Positions 31,138-43,684 of a stretch of 64,000 nucleotides of DNA are shown here, in pieces. The stretch's first letter is position 1. Each line of letters starts with the position of its first letter. A program made the translations under genes and the position numbers. The notes beneath the pieces are model-generated. The model did not search any database. It was not told the DNA's origin and worked only from the letters and a program-made list of their open reading frames with translations. Source of the stretch: Prionace glauca (lineage: Eukaryota; Chordata; Chondrichthyes; Carcharhiniformes; Carcharhinidae); assembly GCA_037974335.1 (NCBI GenBank), contig CM075760.1:64114515-64178514 (forward strand). Reading direction: 5' to 3'.

Positions 31138-31384
31138 CATGTATCTGGACAACTAACGGTGATAGTCACTGAGCTGTTGTGGTGCCCATCTGTTGGTCCA
31201 GTTTTAAGCATACACAAACGACGCAAAGTACTAGGCCACTCTCGAAACATCCAAGAGCAGCCCACGCATGACCCACAGTGTGCATGCCCCTCGTTAGACA
31301 ACAAGGTGGACCGACGCACATGCAGAGTAAAAGAGTAACATATCAACACATGTAGCATTAGATTTCCAGGAACGTCCTGAGGCT

Positions 31385-33330
31385 CTGATCCTTATTTAAA
31401 ACCGTCTCCTATAACCCTCCATCCTTATTTTGCTCATGTTTCTATATAAGTAAACCTTAAACAAGTCCAGCGTGCCTGCCTCCACCACCTTACTTGGCAG
31501 TGCATTCCATACCCCCACGACTCACTGTGTGAAAAACCTCCCTCTAGCATCCAAATTATACTTCTCCCTCCTCACCTTAAGCCTGTGGCCCCTCGTGATA
31601 TTTGTCTCCAATCAAGGAAAAAGCCTGCCACTGTTTACTCTATCTATACCCTTCATTATTTTATGCACTTCTATTAAATCCACCCTCAATCTCTGTCTTT
31701 CTAAGGAAAACAGCACCAGTTTACTCAATCTTTCCTCATAACCCAGTCCTTCCATACCAGGCAGCATCCTGGTAAACCTCCTCTGCACTCTCTCCAGGGT
31801 CTCCACGTCCTTCCGGTAGTAATGTGACCAGAACTAGACGCAGTAATCCAAATGCGGTACAACCAACGTTCTGTACAACTGTAGCATTAGACGCCAGCTC
31901 TTGTACTCTATACCCCTTCCTATAAAGGCTAGCATTTCATAAACTTTCTTCGCAACCTTCTCCACCTTCAAAGACTTGTGAACTTGCACTCCCAGCTTCC
32001 TCTGCATTTCTATACTCTTAATAGGTCTACCCTTTATCATACAACTCCCCTCTACATTATTCCTTCCAAAATGCATCACCTCGCATTTATCAGACTTAAA
32101 TTCCACCTGCCATTTATCTGCCCAATATGCCAGCCTATCTATATCCTGCTGTATTGCCAGACATTGCTCCTCACTGGCCACCAATCCAGCCATCTTTGTG
32201 TCATCTGCAAACTTGCTGATCACACCACGTATGCCCTCTTCCAAATTTTTTATATGTATTAAGAATAGAAGAGGTCCCAGTACTGAGCCCTGCAGCACAC
32301 CACTAGTGACAGACCTCCAGCGAGAAAAGGACCCTTCCACTGCTACTCTCTGTCTCCTGTTAACTATCCAGTTTTCAATCCATCTAGATACTTGTGCCTG
32401 TATCCCATGAGCCTTAACCTTTTCAACCAACCCACCACGAGCGACTTTGTCAAACGCCTTACTGAAATCCATATTCAATGGTTCGTCCTTCATCAACGGT
32501 TTTTGTCACCTCCTCAAAAAATTCTACCAGATTCGTAAGGCAAGACCTCCCCTTAACAAAGCCATGCTGCCTATCCCTCATCACATCGCAACGCTCCAAA
32601 TGCTTATACATCCTACCCCTTAGAATTTTTTCCAACAACTTTCCTACCACTGACGTCAAACTCACTGGCCTATAATTACCAGGGTTATCCCTACTGCCCT
32701 TTTTAAACAGCAGTACCACATTATCTACCCTCGAGCCCTCTGGGACCTCACCTGCGTCCAAAGAAGAGACAAAGATTTGCGTCAGCGGCCCAGCAATTTC
32801 ATCTCTCACCTCCCTAAGCAGCCTGGGATAAATGCCATCAGGCCCCGGATTTTTATCAGTTTTTATGCTGCCTAAAAACCATAGCACTTCCTCCCTTGTA
32901 ATGGATATTTCTTTCAACTGGTCTACAGCTCCCTCCAAGACAGTACAAGACACCAAGCCCCTCTCCTTCGTGAATACCGACGCAAAGTATTCATTTAGGA
33001 TGTCTCCCATTCCCTCAGACTCTATGCACAGTTCTCCTCCTCTGTCCCGAAGAGGACCGATTTTCCCTCTAACCACCCTATTGTTCCTAATGTAAGAGTA
33101 AAATGCCTTTGGATTTTCCTTAATCCTATCCGCCAAAGTCATTTCATGCCCCCCTTTCGCCCTTCTAACTCCCCGTTCGAGCTCCCTCATACTCTCTCTG
33201 TATTCTTCCAGTGCTCTCTCCGTTCCCAGTTGCTTAGACCTAACATACGCCTCTCTCTTCTTCCTGACCAAGTCCTCAATATCCCCTGTAGCTCTCCAAT
33301 CCTACCTTTTCCATCCTTCCTCTTTACCGG
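31385..33330 (-). repeat. CR1-like LINE with most of the reverse transcriptase, family C
   Basis: The longest LINE coding remnant with N-terminal RT in the window. Frame 33,271-32,459 carries NPGPDGIYPRLLREV, LLFKKGSRDNPGNYRPVSL and RQHGFVKGRSCLTNL. Frame 32,496-31,834 continues with MDFSKAFDKVARGGLV, SGVLQGSVLGPLLF and KFADDTK (the YxDD-type box). Frame 31,806-31,612 has [15 protein letters not shown]. The frames are offset, so at least two frameshifts break the ORF. Endonuclease sequence upstream was not found (5' truncated). It lies minus-sense like most LINEs here. Confidence 0.92.
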
Positions 33331-33340
33331 CACATGACTT

Positions 33341-34475
33341 TAAGAACATAAGAACATAAGAAATAAGAGCAGGAGTAGGCCATCTAGCCCTTCGAGCCTG
33401 CCCAGCCATTCAATAAGATCATGGCTGATCTGCCGTGGCTCATTTCCACATTCCCGCCCTCTCCCCATAACCCTTAATCCCCTCTCTTATCAAAAACCCA
33501 TCAACCCGCGTCTTAAAAATACTTAACAAGGTAGCCTCCACCACTTCAACAGGCAGAGAATTCCAGAGATTCACCACCCTCTGAGTGAAGAAGTTCCTCC
33601 TCAACTCCGTTCTAAAGCGCCCCCCCTTTATCTTGAGGCTGTGCCCCCGAGTCCTATTATCCTTTCTGAGCAGGACGAGTCTCTCCACCTCTATCCTATC
33701 CATCCCATTCATCATCTTATAAGTCTCAATGAGATCGCCCCTCATTCTTCTAAACTCTAACGAGTACAAGCCTAGTTTAGTCAGCCTCTCCGCATAGCTC
33801 AACCCCTCAACTCCGGCGTCAGCCGAGTAAACCTCCTCTGCACTCCCTCCAAGGCCAAAATATCCTTCCATAAGTATGGCGCCCAAAACTGCACAGTACT
33901 CCAGCCTCACCAACGCTCTATACAGCCGCAGCAAGACCTCCCTACTTTTGTATTCAATCCCCCTCGCTATGAAGGCCAGCATCCCATTCGCCTTCCTGAT
34001 CACCTGCTACACCTGAAAGCTGGGTTTTTGCGACTCATGCACAAGGACCCCGAGGTCCCTCTGCACCGTCGCCTGCTGCAGTTTTTCGCCACGTAAGTGA
34101 TAATCCTTCCTACCATTATTCCTACCAAAGTGGACCACCTCGCACTTGCCAACATTAAATTCCATTTGCCATTTCCTGGCCTATTCGCCCAGCCTATCTA
34201 GATCCTTCTGCAGACTCTCCACACCCTCCGCGCAATTTGCCTTTCCTCCAATCTTGGTGTCATCAGCAAATTTCGGCACCATACACTCCGTTCCCTCCTC
34301 CAGATCATCTATATAAATGGTAAAAAGCTGAGGCCCCAGCACCGACACCTGAGGCACTCCACTAGTCACCATCCGCCAATCCGAAAAGCATCCATTGACT
34401 CCCACTCTCTGCCTCCTATTTGACAACCAACCAACTTTCCTGCAACCTTTTCAGTTTTCCCTTGAAAGCCTCCCA
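33341..34475 (-). repeat. CR1-like LINE, family B, abutting the previous one
   Basis: Frames 34,426-34,181 ([37 protein letters not shown]) and 34,003-33,440 (EYKSREVLLRLYRALV, GHSLKIKGGRFRTELR, FFTQRVVNLWNSLPVEVVEA), with a 3' tail ending in ATAAGAACATAAGAA units at 33,345. The ORF has a frame break between the two parts and is 5' truncated. It ends within about 15 bases of the family C element, suggesting insertion at or near that element's end. Confidence 0.9.
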
Positions 34476-34904
34476 CTTGCCTACCGTGGACATGTGATTA
34501 CTGTGATTCTAACTTTTGTATTGGAAATGGAAGGATGCCGGTTTTAATTGTGATGTTGATTTGTAAACTATATGACATTTATCAGACAACACACAAAGAC
34601 GCACACACATATATTCTGTCGTTCTCATTCTTTCCCACAAATTGTTTCCCTTTCACACACACACACACACATTTTCTTTCAACTTAAAACTACATCTTGG
34701 CTTCCTGGGAGTCTTCAGAGACCCAACTAAATTTCAAATGGAATGAGGAACATTTTCCCTAACGCCATGTTTGCTGAGCTGGACATTAAAGGTCCCGTGG
34801 TCTCCAACAGCTCCCTGGGCAACACCCCTCCTTTTAACCAAAATCAACAAAAATACATTCCCATGGACTGAGCCATTTTCATCTGATGCTGCCCTGGCAA
34901 CATC
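34476..34904. other. Unassigned stretch with a CA microsatellite
   Basis: Includes (CA)n runs around 34,594-34,610 and 34,655-34,672. No gene. Confidence 0.5.
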
Positions 34905-35705
34905 GGGACATAGCCACAGGAGTAGGCCACTCAGCTCCTCGAACTGGCCCCACCATTTAATAAGATCATGGCTGATCTGTGGCTGAATCCATTTTGGCTT
35001 CGCCAAGTCCATATCTCTTGATACACCTGTTCAATTAAAGAAGACCTCAGACTTATATCTAACAATTGTACCAGCTCCCACCGGCAATTGCCGAAGAGAA
35101 TTCCAATCATTCACCTCTCTCGACATGTACTAATGTTTTCTATCAACTCTCCTGAAAGACCTTTCCCTATTTTTTTCAACTATGGCCTTTTAACGTCGAA
35201 CCTTCAACTAATGGAAACAATCCTTCCCTATAGGTAATTCATAGGTTTCTATCAGAACAGCCCTCAACCTTCTGAATTCGAGAGAAAAATGTCTAAATTC
35301 GTCTGATCTCTCCTCGCAACTTGCGTAGAACTCCGTCCAGAGTCAACATTTTTCCAAAGATATGTTGCCCATACTTGCTCACAGTACTCTAATTGGGGTG
35401 GAACAAGGATTGTGCACAATTGGAGCACAACATCTGCCTCCGTATCCCCCAGTCCTTTGGATATGGAGGGAGGCATTCCATTGGTCTTAATGATTATTTT
35501 CTGCAGCAGATCGTGACATTTTAAGAAACTATGTGCCGAACCCGAAATCCTGTTTGGCATCCACTAAATTTAGCGTTGTCCCTTCTAAAAATTATATCTT
35601 GATCTATCATTTGGATATTTGACTTTTTGTCCCATTATCTAAGCCCTTAATGAATATTGTAAATAATTGAGGCCCCAGACAGATTCCTGCCGTACACCAC
35701 TTCAT
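34905..35705 (-). repeat. Old CR1-like LINE fragment
   Basis: The reversed family tail 'cacaggagtaggccactcag' with 'taataagatcatggctgatc' is followed by decayed ORF2 sequence whose frame 35,560-35,264 resembles 'LQKIIIKTNGMP..I..GLGDTEADVVLQLC.ILV.PQLEYCEQVWA'. Much more diverged than the neighbours. Confidence 0.75.
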
Positions 35706-36589
35706 CTGCATAATTCAGCAACGGACAGGTACAATTCATTGCACCATAAATTTTGGCACCTTGCAGAAGGGGATGTGATATTACATTAATGGATGTGAAT
35801 TCTTGTTCCATTGATACCATAGATCATACCTGACAATGATATTTTCACACTAACTGTAATTACAAAGTTTTGCCAGCAGATGGAAATAAATCTTGGTGGG
35901 TTACATTACATGAAGCATGGACTGCCGCAATACACTGGACCCTGCATCTGTTCGTTTTGAATTGGCCTCCATATGTATATATGTTAGAATGGACCCTGTC
36001 CATGTTTATAATATATTATAACATACAGCGCGCTGTTTAAACTGGTATTGCACCAGTACATGTCAATGTATACATCACACAATCACCTTGATCCGAATTT
36101 TTCCAGGTAGGATCTAACTTTGCATTTCTGCCACGTACAGTTCTGAATGGTGGTGGACATTAAAGCAATTAACCGCAGCAGGAGCCTCAAATAAAACCTC
36201 AATTCTTAGCGATGTGAGAGCTCAGCAAATGGAGAAGAACAAAACTGAAACAATTGCTACAATCTTCCGCCAGAAGTGCCGAGAGGATTTTCACTCTCGG
36301 CCTCCTCCTGAGGTCCCCAGCATCACAGATGCCAGTTTCCAAGCAGTTCAATGCCTTTCACAGGATAAGATTGGAACAGGAGTTGGCTATTCGAGCCCGG
36401 GAGCCCGTGTCATATCTCTGCTTACATTCAACCAGCTCCCATCTCTGTTTGTATTGCAATAGGCCATGTCTCGATAATATTACAACATCTCCTTTAGTTC
36501 TCTACTCGGCTCATTATCAGTTGCTCCTACATGATAGACGATACTTTCGAAGTTAAAACTGGATTACTGAACTATGCTTCAGTTAAGAT
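35706..36589. other. Unassigned stretch
   Basis: No gene. Weak similarity to the 27-base minisatellite class around 35,930-36,060 and 36,440-36,520 ('atgtttataatatattataa'). Confidence 0.4.
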
Positions 36590-36890
36590 GGCGGCACGGT
36601 GACACAATAGTTATCACTGCTGTCTAATATCACCAGGGACCCGACTTCAATTCCCAGCTATGGGGACTGTCTGTTGGCGTCTGCAAGTTCTCCCTGTGTC
36701 TGGGTGAGTTTCATCCGGATCCTCCGCTTTCTTCACACAGTCCGAAAGATTTGCTGTTTAGGTCCGTTTTGGCCAGGCTAAATTCTCCCCTAAATTCTGC
36801 CCGAACAGGCGACTAGGGGATCATCGCATTAACATAATTGCATTGTTAATGGAAACCTACTTGTGACACTAATAAGTAATTTTAAAAACT
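36590..36890 (+). repeat. HE1-like SINE, alternative-tail subfamily
   Basis: The head 'ggcggcacggtgacacaata' and body 'gtctgcaagttctccctgtg' are HE1-like. The 3' part reads 'cctacttgtgacactaataa' instead of the 'gaatggcctccttctg' tail, as in the copy at 38.9 kb. Confidence 0.8.
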
Positions 36891-36925
36891 TTAATCTGGC
36901 TGAGTCTCAATTCCTACTGTGGGAA

Positions 36926-38113
36926 TCATAGAACATAGAACATTACAGCACAAACAGGCCCTTCGGCCCTCGAGTTGCGCCGATCGCATCAACCCCACCA
37001 ATCTATAGACCTATCTATAACCCCGAATCCCATTAAACCCCATATACTCATCCAGAAGTCTTTTAAAAGACCCCAGCGAGTTCGCCTCCACCACCGACGA
37101 CGGCAGCCGATTCCATTCACTCACTACCCTCTGAGTGAAAAACTTACCCCTAACATCACCTCTGTACTTCCCTCCCCGCACCTTAAATCTGTGTCCTCTC
37201 GTAGCGACCATTTCAACCCGGGGAAATAGCCTCTGAGAGTCCACCCTATCTATTCCTCTCAACATTTTATAAACTTCTATCAGGTCGCCTCTCAACCTTC
37301 GCCTCTCCAGGGAAAAGAGTCCCAGCTCCCTCAACCTATCTTCATAAGGCATGCCTCCCAGTCCAGGCAACATCCTTGTAAATCTCCTTTGCAGCCTTTC
37401 AATAGCTTCTACGTCTTTCCTATAGTGAGGCGACCAGAACTGCGCACAGTACTCCAAATGAGGCCTGACGAGGGTCCTGTAAAGTTGCAGCATTACCTCC
37501 CGACTCCTAAACTCAATCCCTCGATTAATGAAGGCCAGTACACCATACGCCTTCTTGACCACCTCCTCCACCTGCGAGGCCGATTTAAGAGTCCTGTGGA
37601 CCCGGACCCCGAGATCCTTCTGCTCTTCAACGCTACTAAGACCCCTGCCCTTAATAGTGTACTCGTTCATCCCGTTGGTTCTGCCGAAATGGACGACTAC
37701 ACATTTATCCGCGTTGAAGTCCATCTGCCACTTCTCCGCCCATTCCTGCATCCTATCTATGTCCTGCTGCAACTTTTGACATCCTTCCAGACCATCCACA
37801 ACACCGCCGACCTTCGTGTCATCAGCGAACTTGCTAACCCATCCCTCCACTTCCTCATCCAGGTCATTTATGAAAATGACAAACAGCAAGGGTCCCAGAA
37901 CAGATCCCTGGGGCACCCCACTGGTGACTGACCTCCATTCCGAAAAAGACCCATCCACAACCACTCTCTGCCTTCTGCAGGCAAGCCAGTTCTGGATCCA
38001 CAAGGCCAAAGGCCCTTGGATCCCATGCCCTCTCACCTTCTCAAGAAGTCTTGCATGGGGGACCTTATCAAAAGCCTTGCTGAAGTCCATGTATACTACG
38101 TCCACGGCAGCAG
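36926..38113 (-). repeat. CR1-like LINE, family A, longest copy
   Basis: A single open frame of 364 codons (38,105-37,011) covering the back half of the RT and the C-terminus: YMDFSKAFDKVPHARLLEK, SGVPQGSVLGPLLFVIF, KFADDTKVGG, DLGVRVHRTLKSASQ, EYCAQFWSPHYRKDVEA and FFTQRVVSEWNRLPSSV. The tail ends in CATAGAACATAGAA. 5' truncated, but no break within this frame. Near identity to the copies at 11.6 and 16.9 kb indicates recent mobility of this family. Confidence 0.95.
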
Positions 38114-38240
38114 TGCCGTGGCAGCAGTGTCAGCCACTGTGCCACCGCCCCGCCCTCATGTTATATGTTTTATATGGTTCAATCACAATTTTATGGGTTT
38201 CAATCAGATCTCCTGTCATCCTTCTAAACTCAAGCGAATA

Positions 38241-38367
38241 CATGAGGTGGAGATGCCGGTGATGGACTGGTGTGGGCACAGAATGAAATCTCACAACACC
38301 AGGTTAAAGTGTAACATGTTTATTTGGAATCACAAGCTTTCGGAGCACTGCTCCTTCATCAGGTGAG
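38241..38367 (+). mobile_element. 127-base short element with 11-base target-site duplication
   Basis: Inserted in an old LINE. TCAAGCGAATA is found immediately before (38,230-38,240) and after (38,368-38,378). The element starts 'catgaggtggagatgccggt', contains 'ctcacaacaccaggttaaag' and 'gtttatttggaatcacaagc', and ends 'actgctccttcatcaggtga'. No coding capacity and no poly(A) tail. Other copies are at 4.8, 57.7 and 59.5 kb. Confidence 0.9.
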
Positions 38368-38875
38368 TCAAGCGAATAAAGACCCAGTCAAATCAATCTC
38401 GCCTCATAGGGCAGTCCCAATAATCTTGGTATCAACTGTATTCTCCCCAGACCCTTTCTTATTGAGTGAGATCTGAACTCCATGTACTACACCACGGGTG
38501 GTCAGATGAAGAGCCAGCATAACCACAGGAATACCTCCCTAATTCCAAACTCCAATCTTCTTGCAATGAAAGTTTTCCAAACTGTTGGCTGTATATGTCT
38601 CTCCAATTTCATTAACTGGTGTACAAGGACACACAGATTCATTTGTACATTACACTTCCTCATATATGTTGCTTTCTGCTTTACACACCAGTATATAACT
38701 GCACATTTAGCTACATTGTACTCTAAATTCCATGTGCCCTCCCATTCAAACAACTTGTCCAGATTACATTGAAGCCCCCCATCCCACCACCACCCATCCT
38801 CTTCACAGCTCACAATTTCCCCCAGTTCCGTATCACCAATCCTTTTGGACATGTTACATTTGTCTCTCATCCAGA

Positions 38876-39160
38876 TCCCACAGTGGCACAGCGCCAGGGA
38901 TCTGGGTTCGATTCCTGGCATGGGTCACTGTCTGTACAGAGTCTGCACGTTCTCCCCGTGCCTATATGGGTTTCTTCCGGGTGCTCCGATTTCCTCCCAT
39001 AGTTCAAAAGATGTTCTGGTTAGGGTGCATTGGACCGTGTTAAATTCTCCCTCAGTGTAACCCGAACAGGCCCCGGAGTGTGGGCGACTCGGGGGATTTT
39101 CAAAGTAACTTCATTGCAGTGTTAACATACGCTTATTTGTGACAAATGAACATTAAACAT
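38876..39160 (+). repeat. HE1-like SINE, alternative-tail subfamily
   Basis: The head 'acagtggcacagcgccaggg' and 'tgggttcgattcctggcatg', the body 'tctgcacgttctccccgtgc', and a tail 'ttcattgcagtgttaacata' then 'gacaaatgaacattaaac'. Inserted in the old LINE of 38.2-40.2 kb. A tail-only relic of the same subfamily lies at about 40,225-40,295. Confidence 0.85.
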
Positions 39161-40199
39161 TTGGGACCCTGCGGTACCCCACTGTTAGCTGACCGTCACT
39201 CGGAAGAAGACCCATTTATTTCCACTCTCTGTTTCTTATTTGTCAATGAATTCTATACCGAGGCCAACATATCACTCCCCATCTCACGTGCTTTCATTGG
39301 GCCTCCCAATATTTTGTGAAGAACCTTCTCACATATCTTCTGAAAGTGTAAATACACCACGTAAACTGGTTGCATCCCTCCCGCTCTCTACCCAAAAGAA
39401 CCCCCCTTCCCCTCCCTCCCCCGCCCCCACCTATTATTTACATCCTCATAAAATGCAAGTAGGTTTGTTTAGATAAACATGTCTTTCTTAAGCCCATACT
39501 GGTTTCATCAAACTCCGTCCATGCTTTCCAAATATTTTCCTATGATGGATTTGATAACAATCTCTAACTGATGCTAAAGTCAGTCTGTAATTTATCAGTT
39601 TCATTCTCCCTTTCTCTCTATATATCGGGATTACATTTTTCACCCTCCAACCTGTGGGAACTGTTACAGCCTATAAAGAATTTTAGAAGATGGGCAGCAA
39701 TGTATCCAACATTTCCTGGGCCATTTCCTTCCATATTCTGGGATTATCAGGCCCCAGTGACCAACCAGAATTTCACCCTATTATTTTACCCAGAATGATT
39801 TTACTAATACTGATTTCCCTTAAGACCGTCTTACAACTACCCCCTTGGTTCCCGAACATTTCTGGGATGATACTTGTGTGAAGGTAATGTCAAACTTAGT
39901 TTTGTATTCATTCAATATTTATTTATTCCCCATTATAATTTCCCTGGATTCGGGCTCTAAGGGATTTACATTTATCTTAAAAAATCCTTCTCTCTTCAGA
40001 TATTGATATAAACGGTTATAAATAATTTTTATGTTCCCTGCAATTTTACTCCCATTCTCTATTTCCTCCGTCGATTATTTGGACTTTTTTTTGTTGAATT
40101 TTAAAAATCTCTGAAACCTCAGGCTTGTTTCTTCTTCTGGTAATTTTATGTAGCTTTTAACTAAGAAGTAATATTTCCTCCCCTGAAAGACATCCGAGA

Positions 40200-42380
40200 A
40201 AAAGATGAGCTTTGACCATGTATGATTTTCACAGTAACTTCATTACAGTGTGAATGTAAACCCATTTGTGACGATTAAATAAACTTCAAACCTTTAAATA
40301 CACACGATGTCTTTATCAAGTAACTGAGTTGAAATTCCCCAGCTGCCAGGGTGGAACTGGAACTCCTGTCCCAAGCTTCTGGAATACTAGCTTAATAATG
40401 ATATTGCTATACTACCCCCGAGACTGAAATATCATCACATTTATTAATGGAATAATTGAACATTCAGGACTGGGTCACAGGTTGGATCGTGAGGTATCTT
40501 GTGCGAATTGAATACATTTCAGTTTGACTCAGAAATTATGTTGTTTCCATTCTTAACTGATCACAGTTTGTGTTTTGGCATGATGACATTTAACTCAGTG
40601 CGCCTAAATTCTGAGATCTATGTCCAATATTACACTATACATTTATAACACGAATACATTCCAAATGAATTTATGCTACATTCGGTTATTTCTCCCGTTA
40701 TGTACACTGAGCCATCTTTCTTTTTATGCTACATTAGTTCCTCTCTATTCGTACTCAAGTAGATCACTGATCTGATCCTATTACATCTGATCCCATCTCT
40801 GTTTATATTACACAGGTTTGCATATTTACATTCATCTCTGTTAATTCAACATATGACCATGTATATTTTGCCTGGCATTTAACTGTCAGAAGGAAGTCTT
40901 CTCCTGGCCTTGAATCTTATTCTGACAGAATGACAGTGATTCATGGGAATCCATGTAAAAGTTCCATCAATTCATGAAATGACAAGGGGGAATAGGTGAA
41001 GTAGAGAAGGTCATATCGGGCTTGACGTTAATTGTGTATAAACAGCACTATCAGAACAGGTGAACACTTGGTTTGGTTCCCTCAGAACTGAACAGTTTAT
41101 GGGAGATTTAGTACAGACGCTCAAAGTGTTGAATGGGAATGTTTTACTCATTAGAAAGAGACTGTAAGCCACTGGCAAGAGGGCAGTATACAGAAGATTG
41201 ATTACAACACACTAGGATATGTCTCTTTATGCACTGAATGTGACTCAAATAATTCATTATTTCAACAGATCTTATATTTGTTTACATTGCATAAAATGCC
41301 GCTTTATTTATTACTCCTATTTGTATTGTACCCGAGCCAGTCTTTAATTATATGACAGTAGGCCTTGTCTGTTTTTACACTACATTCGGTTATTTCTCTC
41401 GTTATGCCACCCTCGGCCATCTCTCTATTTATGCTGCATTAGATCCTTTCAATTAATTCGACAGGAGACCACGGATCTGTTCATATTTCATCAGATCTCA
41501 TCTCTTTTTTATGTTACAGGGGATTTGTCTCTTTGAATGACACCAGCATCTGTCTCTGTTAATCTAACATACGACCTTGAACATGTTGCCTGCCGAGATA
41601 TTATCAATCCCGATATAATATGGGTGTGCCTGTCTGACACTAATCATTCTTGATTGGAGCAGTAAGTTTAATTTTTACTAATTTCGATAAGTAGCTGCGA
41701 GAAATATCTAATTGCTCTGTTATTGTGTGAGTAATATTCCGTTTGAACAATTCTCAGTGATTCACTGGTGTTCGGGGACAGGTCAATATCTGAATAATCG
41801 TACAGTGCTCATTACAATATCTTCAAGCAACCACCGTTGTGATACATTTTATTAGTTGAATATTGCACTGCACTGTGTCAATTTGACACAGACTTCAGAG
41901 ATAAAGATTGACCTGTCTTATTTAAAGCATCCAACAGATTCACTGACAGTGTGAGACAGAATTCTGTACTCGCATTATCGCCAGATGGGCTCCCACAGGC
42001 TAAATATCTATCCACTCATTAATTACTTATCTGTTTCAGGGAGAAATAAAACGAAATCGCCACAGAACGAGTGTTGACAGTTAGGTTATGTTTGAATAGA
42101 ATTATATATTCTGTAATTTGTATTGTTACCTTCGAAATTATTTTTCACTTTCGGATGTCTTCATCTGCCTATGCCTAAGCTTTGTAATTCCCTCCCTAAG
42201 TCTCCTTATTTCACTTTCCTCGTCTAAGTCAATCCATAAAACTGTCCCTGTATTGGCCATCCTTTCAGTCACCTGCTCAAATATCTCGTTGGTCAAAAGC
42301 AAGATGCTGTGGGTGCCTGAGATCCGAACAGAAAATGCTAGAAACACTCAGTGGATCATTCTTCATCAGTGGAATGGTTT
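40200..42380. other. AT-rich stretch with decayed minisatellite units
   Basis: Apart from the SINE tail at 40,225-40,295, no gene was recognised. Around 40,660-40,870 and 41,270-41,600 the sequence shows repeated phrases such as 'tttatgctacattagttcct', 'tacattcggttatttctccc' and 'ctctgtttatattacacagg', which look like reverse-complement versions of the 27-base 'aatataaacag' units. Confidence 0.5.
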
Positions 42381-42382
42381 AC

Positions 42383-42384
42383 GG

Positions 42385-42424
<40 letters not shown>

Positions 42425-42455
42425 GCCTCTGCCCCTGCCTCTCTCTCTCTCTCGC
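42383..42455. repeat. CT microsatellite
   Basis: (CT)n with GTCT and CCCC interruptions, followed by an ACACACA end. Serine/leucine-rich and Arg/Glu-rich open frames through it are not genes. Confidence 0.9.
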
Positions 42456-43034
42456 ACACACATTTGTTGTAGACATGTACAGCAAGACACTGGGCCTTGT
42501 ATCTTTATTTACTGCATGCGACTCATTTGAATCATCATTGCAATAGACCTTATATTTGTTTATATTACATGACACACCATTCCATTTATTATTGTATGAT
42601 GACATGCCGTGATAATTGCTACAAATCATCATTTCTGAGTTTTTGTTCAGCCAAGAGGCCATTTCTGTTACATTGGGCTCCATCTCAGATATGATTGTGT
42701 TAGGCTCTGTGACATGCACTACTGAACACATCCGTGCCTTACTTTGTATTATATTGGACACTAATAATAAAGCCAACACTGTCTCAGTAACTGGTTTTCT
42801 ATAAAATGTGTTTGACAGATGGAAAAAAAGGTCAGAACGAGATGAAAAGATGGAAATTAGCTTTAAAAATGTAATGGGGTTCGAAGAATGTGTTTCGTCT
42901 TGTTAATAACTACTGGGAGTTGTTCATCATATTTAATTGCTCTCGCATTTCCTGGAATATTTTATTGAAAGTTTGGGATGAAACTTGTAACATCCTCTTG
43001 TTCAAAAGAGATTGAGGAACAGAATGAATGTATG
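42456..43034. other. Unassigned stretch with minisatellite-like phrases
   Basis: Around 42,540-42,790 phrases such as 'tttgtttatattacatgaca' resemble reversed units of the 27-base repeat. No gene recognised. Confidence 0.4.
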
Positions 43035-43240
43035 TCACATTGCACTGCAAATGGACACGAAAGGACAATTCAATATGGCCACTCCAACTAACCTGTACAT
43101 CTTTGGACTGTAGGAAGAAAGCAGTAAGCCTGGAGGAACTCCACGCACATACGGGGTGAATGTGTAAACACCACACAGTTACACAAGGCTTAAATGGAAC
43201 CTGTGTCCCTAACAGTGTGAGGTACCAGTGCTTATCACTG
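43035..43240 (-). repeat. Partial old HE1-like SINE
   Basis: Reversed body phrases 'ctgtacatctttggactgta', 'gaggaactccacgcacatac' and 'agtgcttatcactgtg'. The tail part is missing. Confidence 0.7.
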
Positions 43241-43684
43241 TGTAAATAATTGTTATTAATTTTAGCATGATATTGTAATTTATTCAGTATTTATTGTACA
43301 TTCTGTGTCTCAGTCAATAAATAAAGTCAATGAATGGCCCTGGACGCTCTTGAATGTGATGTACAGCTGGTCATTCCGCTGCCAAGGCAATGCATCTTTC
43401 AAATGATTCACTGAACTTCTCTCTTTCTCTGTCTCAGACTGAACCTAAATCAGATAACCTCTCTCCTCTCTCTCAGTCTCCATTAACTCACACAGGTTCC
43501 CAGGAAACGGATCTGACTCCGAGACTATTTCTTTCTTCGTCCTTAAGGCACCTTGTGACTGAAAAGATAAAGCACAAAAATCTCAGCAGAGGTAAATTCA
43601 TTGTAGGAACTTAACCATTTCACTCAATTAACCTCTCTCCTCTATTTCTCACACACAACACCCAGCACTTAAACTTTCTATTTC
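43241..43684. other. Unassigned stretch
   Basis: No gene or repeat family recognised. A short plus-strand open frame (43,390-43,614) has no domain. Confidence 0.4.

Larger units (their letters stand above)
38165..40200 (-). repeat. Old CR1/L2-like LINE split by younger insertions
   Basis: Decayed minus-sense ORF2 sequence in order: 'tttcaatcagatctcctgtc' and 'cttctaaactcaagcgaata'; then, beyond a 127-base insertion, sequence to about 38,870; then, beyond a SINE, 'tgggaccctgcggtacccca', 'agcccatactggtttcatca' and 'cattctgggattatcaggc'-like phrases of the RT N-terminal half. No frame is long. The order of coding phrases is preserved across both insertions. Confidence 0.7.

Noticed and set aside
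42118-42779. Open frames of 137-142 codons on both strands
   Set aside because: They depend on a CT microsatellite and decayed minisatellite units; no domain.
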